From NCBI RefSeq assembly GCF_000160115.1, contig NZ_GG665866.1, forward strand, positions 372,001-436,000: 64,000 nucleotides of DNA, written 5' to 3'. The DNA is from Shuttleworthella satelles DSM 14600 (GTDB lineage: Bacteria; Bacillota; Clostridia; Lachnospirales; Lachnospiraceae). The notes under the pieces are model-generated. The model had not been told where the DNA came from. It saw only the letters and a program-made list of their open reading frames with translations, and ran no database searches. The position numbers and the translations under genes are program-made. Shown in pieces: positions 25,724 to 34,381 of the stretch. Each line of letters opens with the position of its first letter. Position 1 is the stretch's first letter.

Positions 25724-25747
25724 AAAAGTTAGTAGTGACTAACTTTT
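25724..25747. promoter_or_regulatory. DtxR/MntR-like operator of the ABC pair
   Basis: AAAAGTTAGT (25724-25733) and ACTAACTTTT (25738-25747) form a 10-bp perfect inverted repeat with a 4-base spacer. The TTAGT-N4-ACTAA core resembles metal-responsive DtxR-family boxes, though other dimeric regulators use similar sites. It lies about 92 bp upstream of the first ABC gene in an A/T-rich promoter region. Confidence 0.5.
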
Positions 25748-25862
25748 ATCTATATTTTACTTGCAAAACAAAGTCAGCGCAAGTGTTCGATGTCAATAAA
25801 CGACTGTTTGCCGTAATCATACGTCTGCTCGGCGTATTGGCACAAAAAGAGATTCATATGGG

Positions 25863-25876
25863 AATCACATGTGATT
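25863..25876. promoter_or_regulatory. 14-bp perfect palindrome
   Basis: AATCACATGTGATT is fully self-complementary and lies 47 bp downstream of cobI and 230 bp upstream of the ABC pair. It may be a regulator site; there is no T-run to suggest termination. Confidence 0.3.
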
Positions 25877-25922
25877 TATATGGAAAATAATATGGAAAAA
25901 TGCTGGAGAATGGCGATGATCC

Positions 25923-26609
25923 TTATTCCTTGACAATCACCGTCAGCATATAGTCCCCGGGCAGCTCGTGAATATCGTTAAAGACCTCCTCGCCGGGAAG
26001 TCCGCAGTCTTTGACCGCGTAGACCCTGGCGCCTGGCAGCTTGTCGACGGCCTCAGCCAGCTTCTCCGAACAGGGCCCGGCCTTCATCACAATCTTGCTG
26101 CCGGGCAGAGCCAGTCCCTCTGCAAGATGACTCTTTCCATTGAGCAGATGGACCTCCTCATCATCCAGGCAGAGGGGAATATTTAAGCGGGCCGCAGCCG
26201 CCACAAAAGAGGGAATCCCATTGACTAGACTCGTTTGATATCCCTCCTCCTCGGCATAAATCTTAAGGTAACAGAAGGTGGAATAGATACAGGGGTCTCC
26301 GATGGTCAAAAAAACCAGCTTCTCTCCCGCTTTCAGATAGGAGCGCAGAGACTCATAGTTGGCCTGAATCTGCCGATCCCGCAGATCCTTATCCCGGGTC
26401 ATGGGAAAGTCAAGGCCAAGCAGGCATTTGCCGGCCAGAGCAGGTACCGCCCCCAGCGCGATCTTGTAGGCCCGCGCCTCCTTAGCCTCCTTCTGGGGGA
26501 GAATAACGCGATCCGCCTCCTGAATCATGCGAACTGCCTTTAGGGTCATCAGCTCCGGATCGCCGGGACCTACGCCCACCCCGATCAGCTTTCCTCTTCT
26601 TTCAATCAT
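25923..26609 (-). CDS. cobI: Precorrin-2 (or Co-precorrin-2) C20-methyltransferase
   Basis: The 228-residue SAM-dependent tetrapyrrole methylase adds the C-20 methyl group in the corrin pathway. The start MIERRGKLIGVGVGPGDPEL carries the GPGDPxL SAM loop. Further marks are LKAVRMIQEADRVILP, FLTIGDPCIYSTF and the region of VNGIPSFVAAAARL. The length fits the family. No other cobalamin gene and no cobalamin riboswitch are nearby, so it is either a displaced member of a pathway encoded elsewhere or acts in a short, modified tetrapyrrole route. The start follows GAGGAAGACC. Confidence 0.9.
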   Translation of the reverse strand: MIERRGKLIGVGVGPGDPELMTLKAVRMIQEADRVILPQKEAKEARAYKIALGAVPALAGKCLLGLDFPMTRDKDLRDRQIQANYESLRSYLKAGEKLVFLTIGDPCIYSTFCYLKIYAEEEGYQTSLVNGIPSFVAAAARLNIPLCLDDEEVHLLNGKSHLAEGLALPGSKIVMKAGPCSEKLAEAVDKLPGARVYAVKDCGLPGEEVFNDIHELPGDYMLTVIVKE

Positions 26610-26655
26610 GGTCTTCCTCAGTGCTCAAAATTAAACTTCATCCTCTGTTCTCTCT

Positions 26656-26761
26656 GATCCCCGCATAGAGTTCTAATCCCTGTGCAAGGCTCGGATCCCT
26701 GCACTGAGCTCGGATCCCTGTGCAAGGCTCAGATCCCTGCATTGAGCTCTGATCCCTGCAC
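26656..26761. repeat. 19-bp tandem repeat with 38-bp higher-order period (5.5 units)
   Basis: Units start at 26656, 26675, 26694, 26713, 26732 and 26751 (partial), based on GATCCCTGTGCAAGGCTCG. Units 1 and 3 (TGTGCAAGGCTC) alternate with units 2 and 4 (TGCA-Y-TGAGCTC), so the array grew as a 38-bp dimer. It fills the spacer between the second nitroreductase gene and cobI. Confidence 0.85.
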
Positions 26762-26773
26762 AAAAAGATCAGG

Positions 26774-27286
26774 TCACAGATAGGATACGGTCTCGCTTAA
26801 GTCCTTGCGGCTACTATGGTTAGGCAAGGGCCCCGCCCCATCCGCGGCATAGCCCAGATCCATCAGCATCAGGACCTCCTCCTCTTCCGGAAGATCATAG
26901 AGCTCTTTTGCCCGATCGGGATCAAAGAAGTTAATCCAGCAGGAGTCCAGTCCCTGCTCTGTCGCCTCCAGAATCATATGCGTCGCGATAATGCTGGCAT
27001 CCTCGACCCCCGAATCGCGCTTCTCTCCCGGATAGGTGAAGACATTTTTCTTATCGTAGGTGACCATCAGGGCTGTTTTCGCCCCATAACGGCAGGGCGT
27101 CAGCTGATCAAATTTGTCCAGAGCCTCGTCAGACTGGAGCACATATACATGCTGCTCCTGCAGATTCTTGGCCGTCGGCGCAAGCCGCCCGGCCTCAAGA
27201 ACAGCCTGCAGCTTATCCGCCTCGACGGGCCTGTCGCTATATTGCTTGCAGGAATAACGCTTCTCTGCCAGTTCTAAGAAATTCAT
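26774..27286 (-). CDS. Nitroreductase family protein (short form)
   Basis: The 170-residue flavoprotein has the N-terminal FMN motif LAEKRYSCKQYSDRPV, the central LAPTAKNLQEQHVYVL and the C-terminal MLMDLGYAADGA. At 170 residues it is a minimal one-domain member, in contrast to the 289-residue nitroreductase at 3676. It is likely a homodimeric NAD(P)H:FMN oxidoreductase; the substrate is unknown. The start follows AGGAGGATACT. The tandem-repeat array begins 13 bp after its stop. Confidence 0.9.
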   Translation of the reverse strand: MNFLELAEKRYSCKQYSDRPVEADKLQAVLEAGRLAPTAKNLQEQHVYVLQSDEALDKFDQLTPCRYGAKTALMVTYDKKNVFTYPGEKRDSGVEDASIIATHMILEATEQGLDSCWINFFDPDRAKELYDLPEEEEVLMLMDLGYAADGAGPLPNHSSRKDLSETVSYL

Positions 27287-27413
27287 AGTATCCTCCTGAT
27301 CATTTGTAAAAATACTCGCGCGGTTTCACACACAGGTCCTCTCCTGTCAGAGCGTACAAAAGGCGAAGCTCCTGTGTCTATCTTACGTTTTCCTTGCCGC
27401 AAAGTCACTGCCC

Positions 27414-29549
27414 CTATGCCCACAGGTCGGATCCCGCCTTGGACGCCTCGATCTTATGGGTCAGACCTCCAATGATCCTGCTGATTCCAAGACCAATCAC
27501 AAGAGCCGGAGGCACAAAACCAAGCAGGTGCAGCAGGTCGATGGCATAGGCATTGGAATAGAAGCCTCCGACGCACTCCCGCAGGGCATTGATTCCATAG
27601 CGGAAGGGCATGAAGGGGTAGAGAATCTTATAGATCCGCGGCAGAACCTCAATGGGAAAGGTTCCTCCGCTCCCTGCCACCTGGACGACCATGATCACAA
27701 CGCCGACGGCCTCTCCGACTGCCCCAAAGGCATAGGTCAGGGCATAGAGAAGAAGGGTAAATACCAGACTGGCTACTGCCGCCGCCAGCCAGAAGAGAAG
27801 GCGAGACTGAGCCTGAATCCTCACGTAAAAGAGGGTCCCAAGGACAATGATCAGGGTCTGTACCTGCCCCAGGAGAAAGAAAATCAGATAGCGACCCCAG
27901 AACTCGTGCCTTGGCTTAACACCCGGGATCTCCCCCGGATGCTTCTGGCGGGGGCGAAGAATCGCCACCTGAATCAGGGCCCCGACCCAAATGGCCAGAA
28001 TGACATAGAAGGCCGCCATAGCCGAACCGTTATTTGCAATGGGATAGGCGGATTCACTTTTCAGTCCCACCGGGGAAGAAATGAAATCCGCAACCAGATC
28101 CGGATCAGACTCAATCAGCTTGATCAGCATGCTGTACTGATCAGAAGAACGCAGCTCAGAGACCTGGTTGATCAGGTCGCGAAGCTTTCCCTGCATCTGG
28201 GACAGATGATCTCTCGCTGTAATCAGATCTCCTTTGGCCGCCCCGGATAAATCCGGATAAGACGCGAGGATCTTATTCACAGCGTCAATATTCACGCCGG
28301 CATCGCTTAAGAGTCTGCCCGCCTCCGCCATGGAATTCCTGATCGAATCCATGGAGGCTGAGATCTTTGGCTTGACCTGACTCTGGTAATCCTCGAGGAT
28401 CTCCCGACTGGATGAAAGCAGCTGCCCGCAGTCATCCGCCGCCTGTTTAGACAAAGTCAGGGTGGACTGGCCGCTTCTTGCCGCCGCCTTCATGCCCTCC
28501 AGCCGGTCCCTCAGGGTCTGATATCGCTGGTTGAAGGTGTCCAGTCTGGCCTGAAGTCGGGCAGGCAGATGAACCGCTGAGAGAGCCCCGTTGATCTGGC
28601 TGTGCAGGCCGTCTAAAAGCGTCTCCAGCTGATTGATTTTGGGCTCCGCCAGCTCCTGGCCGTCCGCGAGCTGATTCTGCAGGGTCTCAAGGTAATCAGA
28701 GACTCCGGCAAGCTGCGACTCGATATAGTCAGCCGTCTTTTGTCCTGCCTGAGAACTGCCGGACGACTGAGATTGCTGACTCTCAGCCCTCTCCTTTGCC
28801 GCCCTCAATTTGCTCCTGGAGTCCCCGCTGATCCGCTGCAGCTCTTTAGAGAGCGCCTCACTTGCCTTCTTTACCTGATCCGCCGAATCCGCCAGAGAAA
28901 TATACGCGTTGATGACGCCGATACTTGTCGTCATATCCGAATCCATCTGTTTGAGATGTTCTAAAGCCGCATCCGTCAGAGGAGTCTTCCCGTCCGTATT
29001 GGAGATATACTTTCCGGCGGAGAGCAGACCCTGAGCCAGAGAGCTGACAAAGGCCTTGTTGACCTCCTCCTGCACCGTCGTCTTGACCTTTCCGGTAATT
29101 TTAGGGGCGATGGCATTTTTCTTCTCATTCTCGTAGTAGTATATCTGAGGGTGATTGAGCTGACCTCCGATGAAAGAGAGCATATTCGTCGAGAAGTCCC
29201 TGTCAATGACTAAAGCCGCGTAGTACTGACCGCTGGTCACTCCCTCCCTGGCCGTCTCAGCCTTGTCTACAAAGACCCAGCCGATGGACTGGTTGCTCTT
29301 TAGCTTGTCGATCACAATATCGCCAATGTTGAGCCTTGCCCCGTCCAGATCTGCCCCCTGATCCTCCGTCGCCACGGCAACCTTTAAGTTTCTGGTCGAG
29401 GCAGACCCGTAAGGATCCCAGTTTGACAGGATATTAAACCAGGCATAGAGGGAGGGTATCACAGCCAGGCCCATGATTACCACCAGAGCAACCACGTTGG
29501 TCCAGATCCGCTTTGCGTCCCTGCGAAAAACCTTAAACACATTACGCAT
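27414..29549 (-). CDS. YhgE/Pip-family membrane protein (second copy)
   Basis: The 711-residue protein has one N-terminal membrane helix (about 18-40), a long external region of about 480 residues rich in coiled-coil heptads, and five or six C-terminal helices (about 510-700) of the ABC-2 permease type. The family marks ADYYAALVIDRDFS-like QYYAALVIDRDFS and YENEKKNAIAPKITG occur near 110-160. The Lactococcus homologue Pip is a phage infection protein, and YueB is the SPP1 receptor tied to type VII secretion. It is the third gene of an operon; its start overlaps the preceding gene by eight bases. Confidence 0.88.
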   Translation of the reverse strand: MRNVFKVFRRDAKRIWTNVVALVVIMGLAVIPSLYAWFNILSNWDPYGSASTRNLKVAVATEDQGADLDGARLNIGDIVIDKLKSNQSIGWVFVDKAETAREGVTSGQYYAALVIDRDFSTNMLSFIGGQLNHPQIYYYENEKKNAIAPKITGKVKTTVQEEVNKAFVSSLAQGLLSAGKYISNTDGKTPLTDAALEHLKQMDSDMTTSIGVINAYISLADSADQVKKASEALSKELQRISGDSRSKLRAAKERAESQQSQSSGSSQAGQKTADYIESQLAGVSDYLETLQNQLADGQELAEPKINQLETLLDGLHSQINGALSAVHLPARLQARLDTFNQRYQTLRDRLEGMKAAARSGQSTLTLSKQAADDCGQLLSSSREILEDYQSQVKPKISASMDSIRNSMAEAGRLLSDAGVNIDAVNKILASYPDLSGAAKGDLITARDHLSQMQGKLRDLINQVSELRSSDQYSMLIKLIESDPDLVADFISSPVGLKSESAYPIANNGSAMAAFYVILAIWVGALIQVAILRPRQKHPGEIPGVKPRHEFWGRYLIFFLLGQVQTLIIVLGTLFYVRIQAQSRLLFWLAAAVASLVFTLLLYALTYAFGAVGEAVGVVIMVVQVAGSGGTFPIEVLPRIYKILYPFMPFRYGINALRECVGGFYSNAYAIDLLHLLGFVPPALVIGLGISRIIGGLTHKIEASKAGSDLWA

Positions 29550-30162
29550 GGGATTCCTCCTTTGTCGGAGCCTTCTCTTTCGTCTGCCCGTTCTTCTGTC
29601 CCTTCGCCCCGCCGCCTTTTTCTTCCGCCGCTCCGGATTTTTCCCGCAAGAAATTCTTCTGATCTTCCCTGGAAGAGATCACTTCATCCACCGTAACCAA
29701 AACCTCTTCCTCTTTCTCCTGCCCCCTCTCGGCGGTCTTTTTCCCCTTTCGCCCGATCGCTTTATTTTTAACTTCGACGAGCTGCTCCATCTTTCTGTTT
29801 TTGGCCTCCGCAATATATCCAACCTTCTCCTGCAGAGACTCCAAATGGGGCTCCAGGTATTTCCCCTCGATCAGGGACTCAGGCTCCCCGTCCTCTCTGT
29901 CCTCCAGATCAATCAGCTTCTGCTGGAGCTCAAAATCCGTGTATTCCACGAAAATCAGATAGGCGGCGATCCCGAAAAGGCTGACAATCCAGAGCATCAA
30001 AAAGATAAATCGGGAACCTCCGATCGTAAAGCTCAGGATCAAAAAGGCCAGCGGCAGGATCAGATTGATCCGGATGCCCAGTCGGATCCTGCTGACATTC
30101 GCCTCGTGCTTGTCCCTGAGCTCGCTGATATATTCATAATAGAATTTCTCGTAGTCCTTCAT
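29542..30162 (-). CDS. Small two-helix membrane protein between two YhgE genes
   Basis: The 206-residue protein, not recognised, has a charged N-terminus, two adjacent membrane helices (about 31-50 and 53-72), then a helical cytoplasmic region predicted to coil (about 75-135). It ends in a long Lys/Glu/Gly-rich disordered tail. There is no enzyme motif. It is the middle gene of the YhgE operon, 56 bp after the first and overlapping the second, so it is probably a structural partner of the two large proteins. The start follows GGAGAATGGATC. Confidence 0.7.
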   Translation of the reverse strand: MKDYEKFYYEYISELRDKHEANVSRIRLGIRINLILPLAFLILSFTIGGSRFIFLMLWIVSLFGIAAYLIFVEYTDFELQQKLIDLEDREDGEPESLIEGKYLEPHLESLQEKVGYIAEAKNRKMEQLVEVKNKAIGRKGKKTAERGQEKEEEVLVTVDEVISSREDQKNFLREKSGAAEEKGGGAKGQKNGQTKEKAPTKEESHA

Positions 30163-30218
30163 GATCCATTCTCCGCTTCAAACGATATGTCCCTGCACCA
30201 CTTCAAATCATATATCCC

Positions 30219-32357
30219 TTACATCAACTCCGTATCGTCCATCCGCGCCTCCATAAAGTGAAGGAGCCTGGCAGTGGGCTTATGCATCCAGATTCCAATG
30301 GCCAGAGCCACCAGAATAAAGACAGAGAGCTTTCCTAAATAGATAAGAATGTCCGTCCTGTAGAGCCCGGCCACACACTCCCGCAGGGCGTCGATCGCGT
30401 AGGGGAAGGGAAAGAAAATATAGGCATTCTGAAAGAAGGTCGGCAGAAGCTCGATGGGATAGGTCCCGGAGGAACCGGCAATCTGAAGGACGACGATAAC
30501 CACTGCCGCCGCCTTGCCCACATCTCCGAAGGCATACACCAGGGAGTAGATGAGCAGGGAGAAGGTCAATCCGGTGACGGCACAGACCGCCCAGAAAAGG
30601 AAGGGGTGAAGACACTGTATTTTGAGCACAAAGAGATCTCCCAGGACCAGCAGAACAACAAAGAACTGCTCCAGGAGCCCGAAGATCAAATAGCGGCCCA
30701 GATAGAGCTGATGCGCCCTGGCATCCGGATAGTACAGAGGATTCGGATGCGTCTTCATGACCGCCGCGAGCAAAAGACCCATAACCCAGATCGCCAGGAC
30801 AGAATAGAAGGGGGCCACGGCCGATCCGTAATTCTCTACCGGATAGATCGCCGTCGATTTGATCTCGACCGGGTCCGCGAAGAAGCGTCCATAGGCCTGC
30901 GGATCGCCGGAAAGGGTATTGATCAGCGCCTTTACCGCGTCATTCTCTCCCGCTCCCTTGACGGCGTCCAGGACAGCGGAGATTCGATTGTCCAGAAGGG
31001 TCAGAGCCTGCCTAGTCTGAATCAAGCTGACATTTCCAGCGTTGACGGTGCCCGAGAGAGCCCCGAAGACGTCTCCCATTCCTCCCAGGAGACTGGACAT
31101 CTGATTCATGCTGACCCTGGCATTCCCTATCGTCCTGGCCGTCTTATCAAGGGCAGACTCGATCTCAGCCGGCAGACTTCCTGTCAGCTCTTCTGACAGA
31201 TTTTTACTCTCCTGCCTGAACTGGTCCAGCTGCCGATAAAACTCCGCCTTATCCTCCCTCTCCTTTTGGCTTAACTGGGCATCTGTCTTTCCGACCCATG
31301 AGGCCTGATTCTTGGACTCCAATTCCTGCAGATTCGCCTTGATCTTATCCAGCCGGTCGACGAATCGGTGCAGCTTCGGAGCCAGGTCCGCCGGAAAGGC
31401 AGCCGCCAGGGCGTGAAGCTGCCCATCCAGCTTATCTAATTTGTCCCTGTAAGTCTGAAGGGCCTTCTGGATACTGTCCATATCACTGCCGCCGCTTAAG
31501 TCCTCAAGCCCCTTCTGCAAATCACTTGCATTGGACACTGCCATTGCCTGCAGATCGCGCATGCGCCTGCTGTATTCCTCCAGAGTCAGCTGAGCCTGCC
31601 CCGCCGCCTCCTGGGCCTGACCCAGGCCTGACTGCGCCTGGCCCAATGCCCCGTTGACGTTCTCTGATGCCTTGTCCGCCTGCCCAAGGGCTCTGTTGGC
31701 GGCCTCATTTCCGGCGATCGCCATATCCAGCTGGGTCTGATAGCTGGCGATATTGCTCCGAATCTGCTCAAAGCGGGAAATCAGTCCATCGATTCCTCCC
31801 TGCTTCTCAAGATCCTCCGTGAAGTGATTGGTGTCTGTAAAGACCTTCTGGACCATCATCTCAACAAACTTCTCGTTGACCTGGGACTGGATACTTGTCA
31901 CTACCGTATCCGTGATCTTATTGGCCACAGCATTTTTCTTCTGATTCTGATAGAAGACCAGCTGTGGCTTGTCCACCCCCTCCGTGAAAATATGGGTCAT
32001 CTTCTCGCTGAAGTCCTCCCCCACAATCAGAGCCCCGTAGTAGTCGCCTGACTCCACGCCTGCCCTGGCTTCTTTCTCCGAGCCCAGAAAAACCCAGTCG
32101 ATCTTGTCGTTATGGCGGAGCTTGTCGACAATCTCCGCGCCCATATTCTGCTCTTGTCCCGCGCTGTCTTGATCCCCCCGGTCCAATGAGACCACTGCAA
32201 TCTTAATGCCTCTGGTATTGCCATAGGGATCCCAGTTGGAGTAAATGTTGGCCCAGGCATAGAGACCGCCGAGGACGCAAACCCCAAGAGCGATGATAAG
32301 AGTGAATACGCTCCTTCTCAGTTCCCTCAGATCGTGTCGGAATATTTTAAAAATCAT
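30219..32357 (-). CDS. YhgE/Pip-family membrane protein (first copy)
   Basis: The 712-residue paralogue of the protein at 27414 has the same order: an N-terminal helix (about 14-36), a family stretch GDYYGALIVGEDFSEKM then FYQNQKKNAVANKITD, a coiled external region of about 480 residues rich in Gln and Ala, and C-terminal permease helices. The two copies share domain layout and near-equal length but have clearly diverged, so they probably form a heteromer. The start follows AGGATGAGCT. It is the first gene of the three-gene unit and is divergent from the EamA transporter. Confidence 0.88.
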   Translation of the reverse strand: MIFKIFRHDLRELRRSVFTLIIALGVCVLGGLYAWANIYSNWDPYGNTRGIKIAVVSLDRGDQDSAGQEQNMGAEIVDKLRHNDKIDWVFLGSEKEARAGVESGDYYGALIVGEDFSEKMTHIFTEGVDKPQLVFYQNQKKNAVANKITDTVVTSIQSQVNEKFVEMMVQKVFTDTNHFTEDLEKQGGIDGLISRFEQIRSNIASYQTQLDMAIAGNEAANRALGQADKASENVNGALGQAQSGLGQAQEAAGQAQLTLEEYSRRMRDLQAMAVSNASDLQKGLEDLSGGSDMDSIQKALQTYRDKLDKLDGQLHALAAAFPADLAPKLHRFVDRLDKIKANLQELESKNQASWVGKTDAQLSQKEREDKAEFYRQLDQFRQESKNLSEELTGSLPAEIESALDKTARTIGNARVSMNQMSSLLGGMGDVFGALSGTVNAGNVSLIQTRQALTLLDNRISAVLDAVKGAGENDAVKALINTLSGDPQAYGRFFADPVEIKSTAIYPVENYGSAVAPFYSVLAIWVMGLLLAAVMKTHPNPLYYPDARAHQLYLGRYLIFGLLEQFFVVLLVLGDLFVLKIQCLHPFLFWAVCAVTGLTFSLLIYSLVYAFGDVGKAAAVVIVVLQIAGSSGTYPIELLPTFFQNAYIFFPFPYAIDALRECVAGLYRTDILIYLGKLSVFILVALAIGIWMHKPTARLLHFMEARMDDTELM

Positions 32358-32603
32358 AGCTCATCCTGTGATGTTTGAAATCATATTAAAATACTGATTT
32401 TTTCATTTTAACACCCTGGAACCTTCAGGCGGTAAAAAACTGCCGAATCTGGGCTCATATCATACAGGGGACAGGGATTGTATACGAGATAAGGCAGCAA
32501 CTGAACCCGGGGAAGGACAGCAATTGCGCATAGGGCAGGGCGGCAATTACATATGAGGCAGATTTATGAGTCGAGCTCTGCTGTTTTATAGCTTTTCCTA
32601 CGA

Positions 32604-32609
32604 TATAAT
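32604..32609 (+). promoter_or_regulatory. -10 box placed for a leaderless EamA mRNA
   Basis: TATAAT (32604-32609) stands seven bases before the ATG at 32617, so transcription would begin at or next to the start codon. No good -35 box is seen. If the longer start at 32566 is used instead, this box would lie inside the coding region. Confidence 0.4.
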
Positions 32610-32616
32610 GAAATAC

Positions 32617-33528
32617 ATGACAAATCCAAAGATCAACCAAAAACTCCTCGGCGCTTTTTCTGCCGTCGCCTCCGGTATCTGCTGGGGTCTCTCCGGTTCT
32701 ATGGGGCAGTATCTCTTCACGTATCAGAAAATGCAGACTCCCTGGCTGGTTCCCATCCGCCTCTTTCTGGCGGGACTGATCATGCTGACCTACTGCCTGG
32801 TCAAGTACGGGCCAAGGAAAAGCTGGCAGCCCTTTACCAACCGCAGGGACGCCCTTTTAACCCTGGTCTACGGGATCCCGGGCGTTGCCCTCTGCCAGTT
32901 CCTCTACTTCCTCTGCATTCAGCTCTCATCCGCCAGCATGGGAACGATCCTGCAGGATCTCTCCCCCGGCCTGACCCTGCTTTTGGTCTGCCTTTTGTCC
33001 CGGCGCAGACCTCATCGCTTAGAGCTGCTCGCGATCTGTTTTGCCTTCCTGGGCGTTCTATCCATTGTCAGTCACGGAAGACCCGGAGAACTCAGAGTCT
33101 CTCCCCTTGCTCTTGCCGCCGGTATCGGCTCTGCCATCGGAATCGCCGTCTACAACCTGGTCGGAAAATCCATCCTCAAGAAGTACCCGGTCGCCATCAT
33201 GCAGGCCTGGGCCTTCTTCTGGGGCGGTATTGTCATGGCCCTGATCTTTCAGCCCTGGCATATCCCCTACCGGCCAAATTCGATTGGATATTTGGGGATT
33301 GCCTTCGTCGTTTTGGTCGGCAATGTCGCCGCCTTTTCCCTCTACATGACCGGCCTGAACCGGATCGGCCCCGTACCCGCCGCTCTCTATGCCTTTTCAG
33401 AACCCGTCACGGCGGCTGTCGTCACAGGAATCTTCTTTCAAACGCCCTTCAGCCTCTGGGATGGCCTTGGCTTCTTACTCATCCTGATTATGATGATCTG
33501 TATCTCTTATCGTCCCAAACAGGCATAA
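32617..33528 (+). CDS. EamA/DMT-family transporter
   Basis: The 303-residue inner-membrane protein has ten helices in two EamA repeats, the first with ASGICWGLSGSMGQYLF and the second with LAAGIGSAIGIAVYNLVGK. The YAFSEPVTAAVV stretch near the end is the typical EamA signature. It probably moves small metabolites or amino acids; the direction is not shown. ATG at 32617 gives a normal family start. An in-frame ATG at 32566 has a GAGGC site before it and adds 17 unusual residues; the choice is open. The perfect terminator at 33536 follows. Confidence 0.9.
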   Translation: MTNPKINQKLLGAFSAVASGICWGLSGSMGQYLFTYQKMQTPWLVPIRLFLAGLIMLTYCLVKYGPRKSWQPFTNRRDALLTLVYGIPGVALCQFLYFLCIQLSSASMGTILQDLSPGLTLLLVCLLSRRRPHRLELLAICFAFLGVLSIVSHGRPGELRVSPLALAAGIGSAIGIAVYNLVGKSILKKYPVAIMQAWAFFWGGIVMALIFQPWHIPYRPNSIGYLGIAFVVLVGNVAAFSLYMTGLNRIGPVPAALYAFSEPVTAAVVTGIFFQTPFSLWDGLGFLLILIMMICISYRPKQA

Positions 33529-33535
33529 GTGAGAG

Positions 33536-33573
33536 GAAGTCCGGCAAGCAGCAGTGCTTGCCGGACTTCTTTT
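33536..33573 (+). terminator. Terminator of the EamA gene
   Basis: GAAGTCCGGCAAGCA (33536-33550) and TGCTTGCCGGACTTC (33555-33569) form a perfect 15-bp stem with a GCAG loop, followed by TTTT. It also faces the convergent udp gene. Confidence 0.92.
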
Positions 33574-33603
33574 ACAGACGCTTCCTGTTACAGACGCTTC
33601 CTG
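33572..33603. repeat. Perfect 16-bp tandem duplication at the udp stop codon
   Basis: TTACAGACGCTTCCTG occurs twice in a row (33572-33587 and 33588-33603). The second copy contains the udp stop codon and its last codons (RKRL stop); the first is a non-coding copy, likely from a replication slip. Confidence 0.9.
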
Positions 33604-34367
33604 TCCTCTGCAATTACCGTTTGCAGTGCCTCTGTGGCACAGCGCGCAGCCAGGTCGGTGTCATAAACGACGGGATTGGAAAGCCCTGCCTTCTCCCGCT
33701 CCTGGTTGGCCATAACAAGAAGAACCGAGGCCACCCGGACCCCAAGGGCCTGGGCTACTGTATAGAGGGCGGCCGATTCCATCTCACTTGCCAGACATCC
33801 AAGCCGCTTCCAGGCCTCCCATTTATTCTGCAGCTCATAGGAGACTGGGCTCTTCTGGGGGGAGTGCTGTCCATAGAAGGAATCCTTGCACTCGACCACA
33901 CCCGTGTGGTATCTGACTCCCATTTTCTCAGCGGCGGACCGCAGCGCGCAGAGCAGGGTGAAGTCGGCCACCGCCGGATACTCGATAGGGGCGTATTCTC
34001 TGCTGCATCCTTCCATTCGGACAGCTCCTGTCGCCACAATCAAATCTCCCCCCAGGATCTCCTCCTGCATTCCGCCGCAGGTTCCGACCCGGATGAAGGT
34101 ATGGGCTCCCGCCATGACCAGCTCCTCCATGGCAATCGCGGCAGACGGACCGCCGATTCCTGTGGACGTCACGGAGACCTTAACTCCCTTGAGCTTACCC
34201 GTATATGTGGTAAATTCCCGGTTCTGTCCGACCCTGACGCCATCCTCCAGATAGCCCGCAATCTGTTCACATCGGCCGGGATCTCCCGGCAGAATAACAT
34301 AGGGTCCGATCTCCTCTGCTCCAACCCCTATGTGATACTGCTTGTTTGGATCCTTCGCGTAGCGCAT
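33588..34367 (-). CDS. udp: Uridine phosphorylase
   Basis: The 259-residue protein of the NP-I nucleoside phosphorylase family reversibly cleaves uridine to uracil and ribose 1-phosphate. Marks are [14 protein letters not shown] for phosphate, [29 protein letters not shown], and [13 protein letters not shown] with the ribose-binding Met-Glu. ATG at 34367, with AGGAG eight bases before, is preferred over the upstream TTG at 34385 that overlaps hemZ. It is downstream of hemZ in the same direction, an unusual pairing without a metabolic link that I can name. Confidence 0.9.
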   Translation of the reverse strand: MRYAKDPNKQYHIGVGAEEIGPYVILPGDPGRCEQIAGYLEDGVRVGQNREFTTYTGKLKGVKVSVTSTGIGGPSAAIAMEELVMAGAHTFIRVGTCGGMQEEILGGDLIVATGAVRMEGCSREYAPIEYPAVADFTLLCALRSAAEKMGVRYHTGVVECKDSFYGQHSPQKSPVSYELQNKWEAWKRLGCLASEMESAALYTVAQALGVRVASVLLVMANQEREKAGLSNPVVYDTDLAARCATEALQTVIAEDRKRL

Positions 34368-34381
34368 ATCCTGCTCCTCTC

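Noticed and set aside
26656-26761. CRISPR array
   Set aside because: Units are contiguous 19-mers without unique spacers, and no cas gene is present.
26610-26773. Cobalamin riboswitch before cobI
   Set aside because: The spacer is filled by a tandem repeat and lacks the B12 box.
27456-28250. Open frame of 264 codons on the plus strand
   Set aside because: Antisense to the YhgE gene; composition is that of a shadow frame.
27414-32357. Type VII secretion locus
   Set aside because: YhgE-like proteins resemble YueB, but no WXG100 protein, EssC ATPase or other core gene is adjacent.
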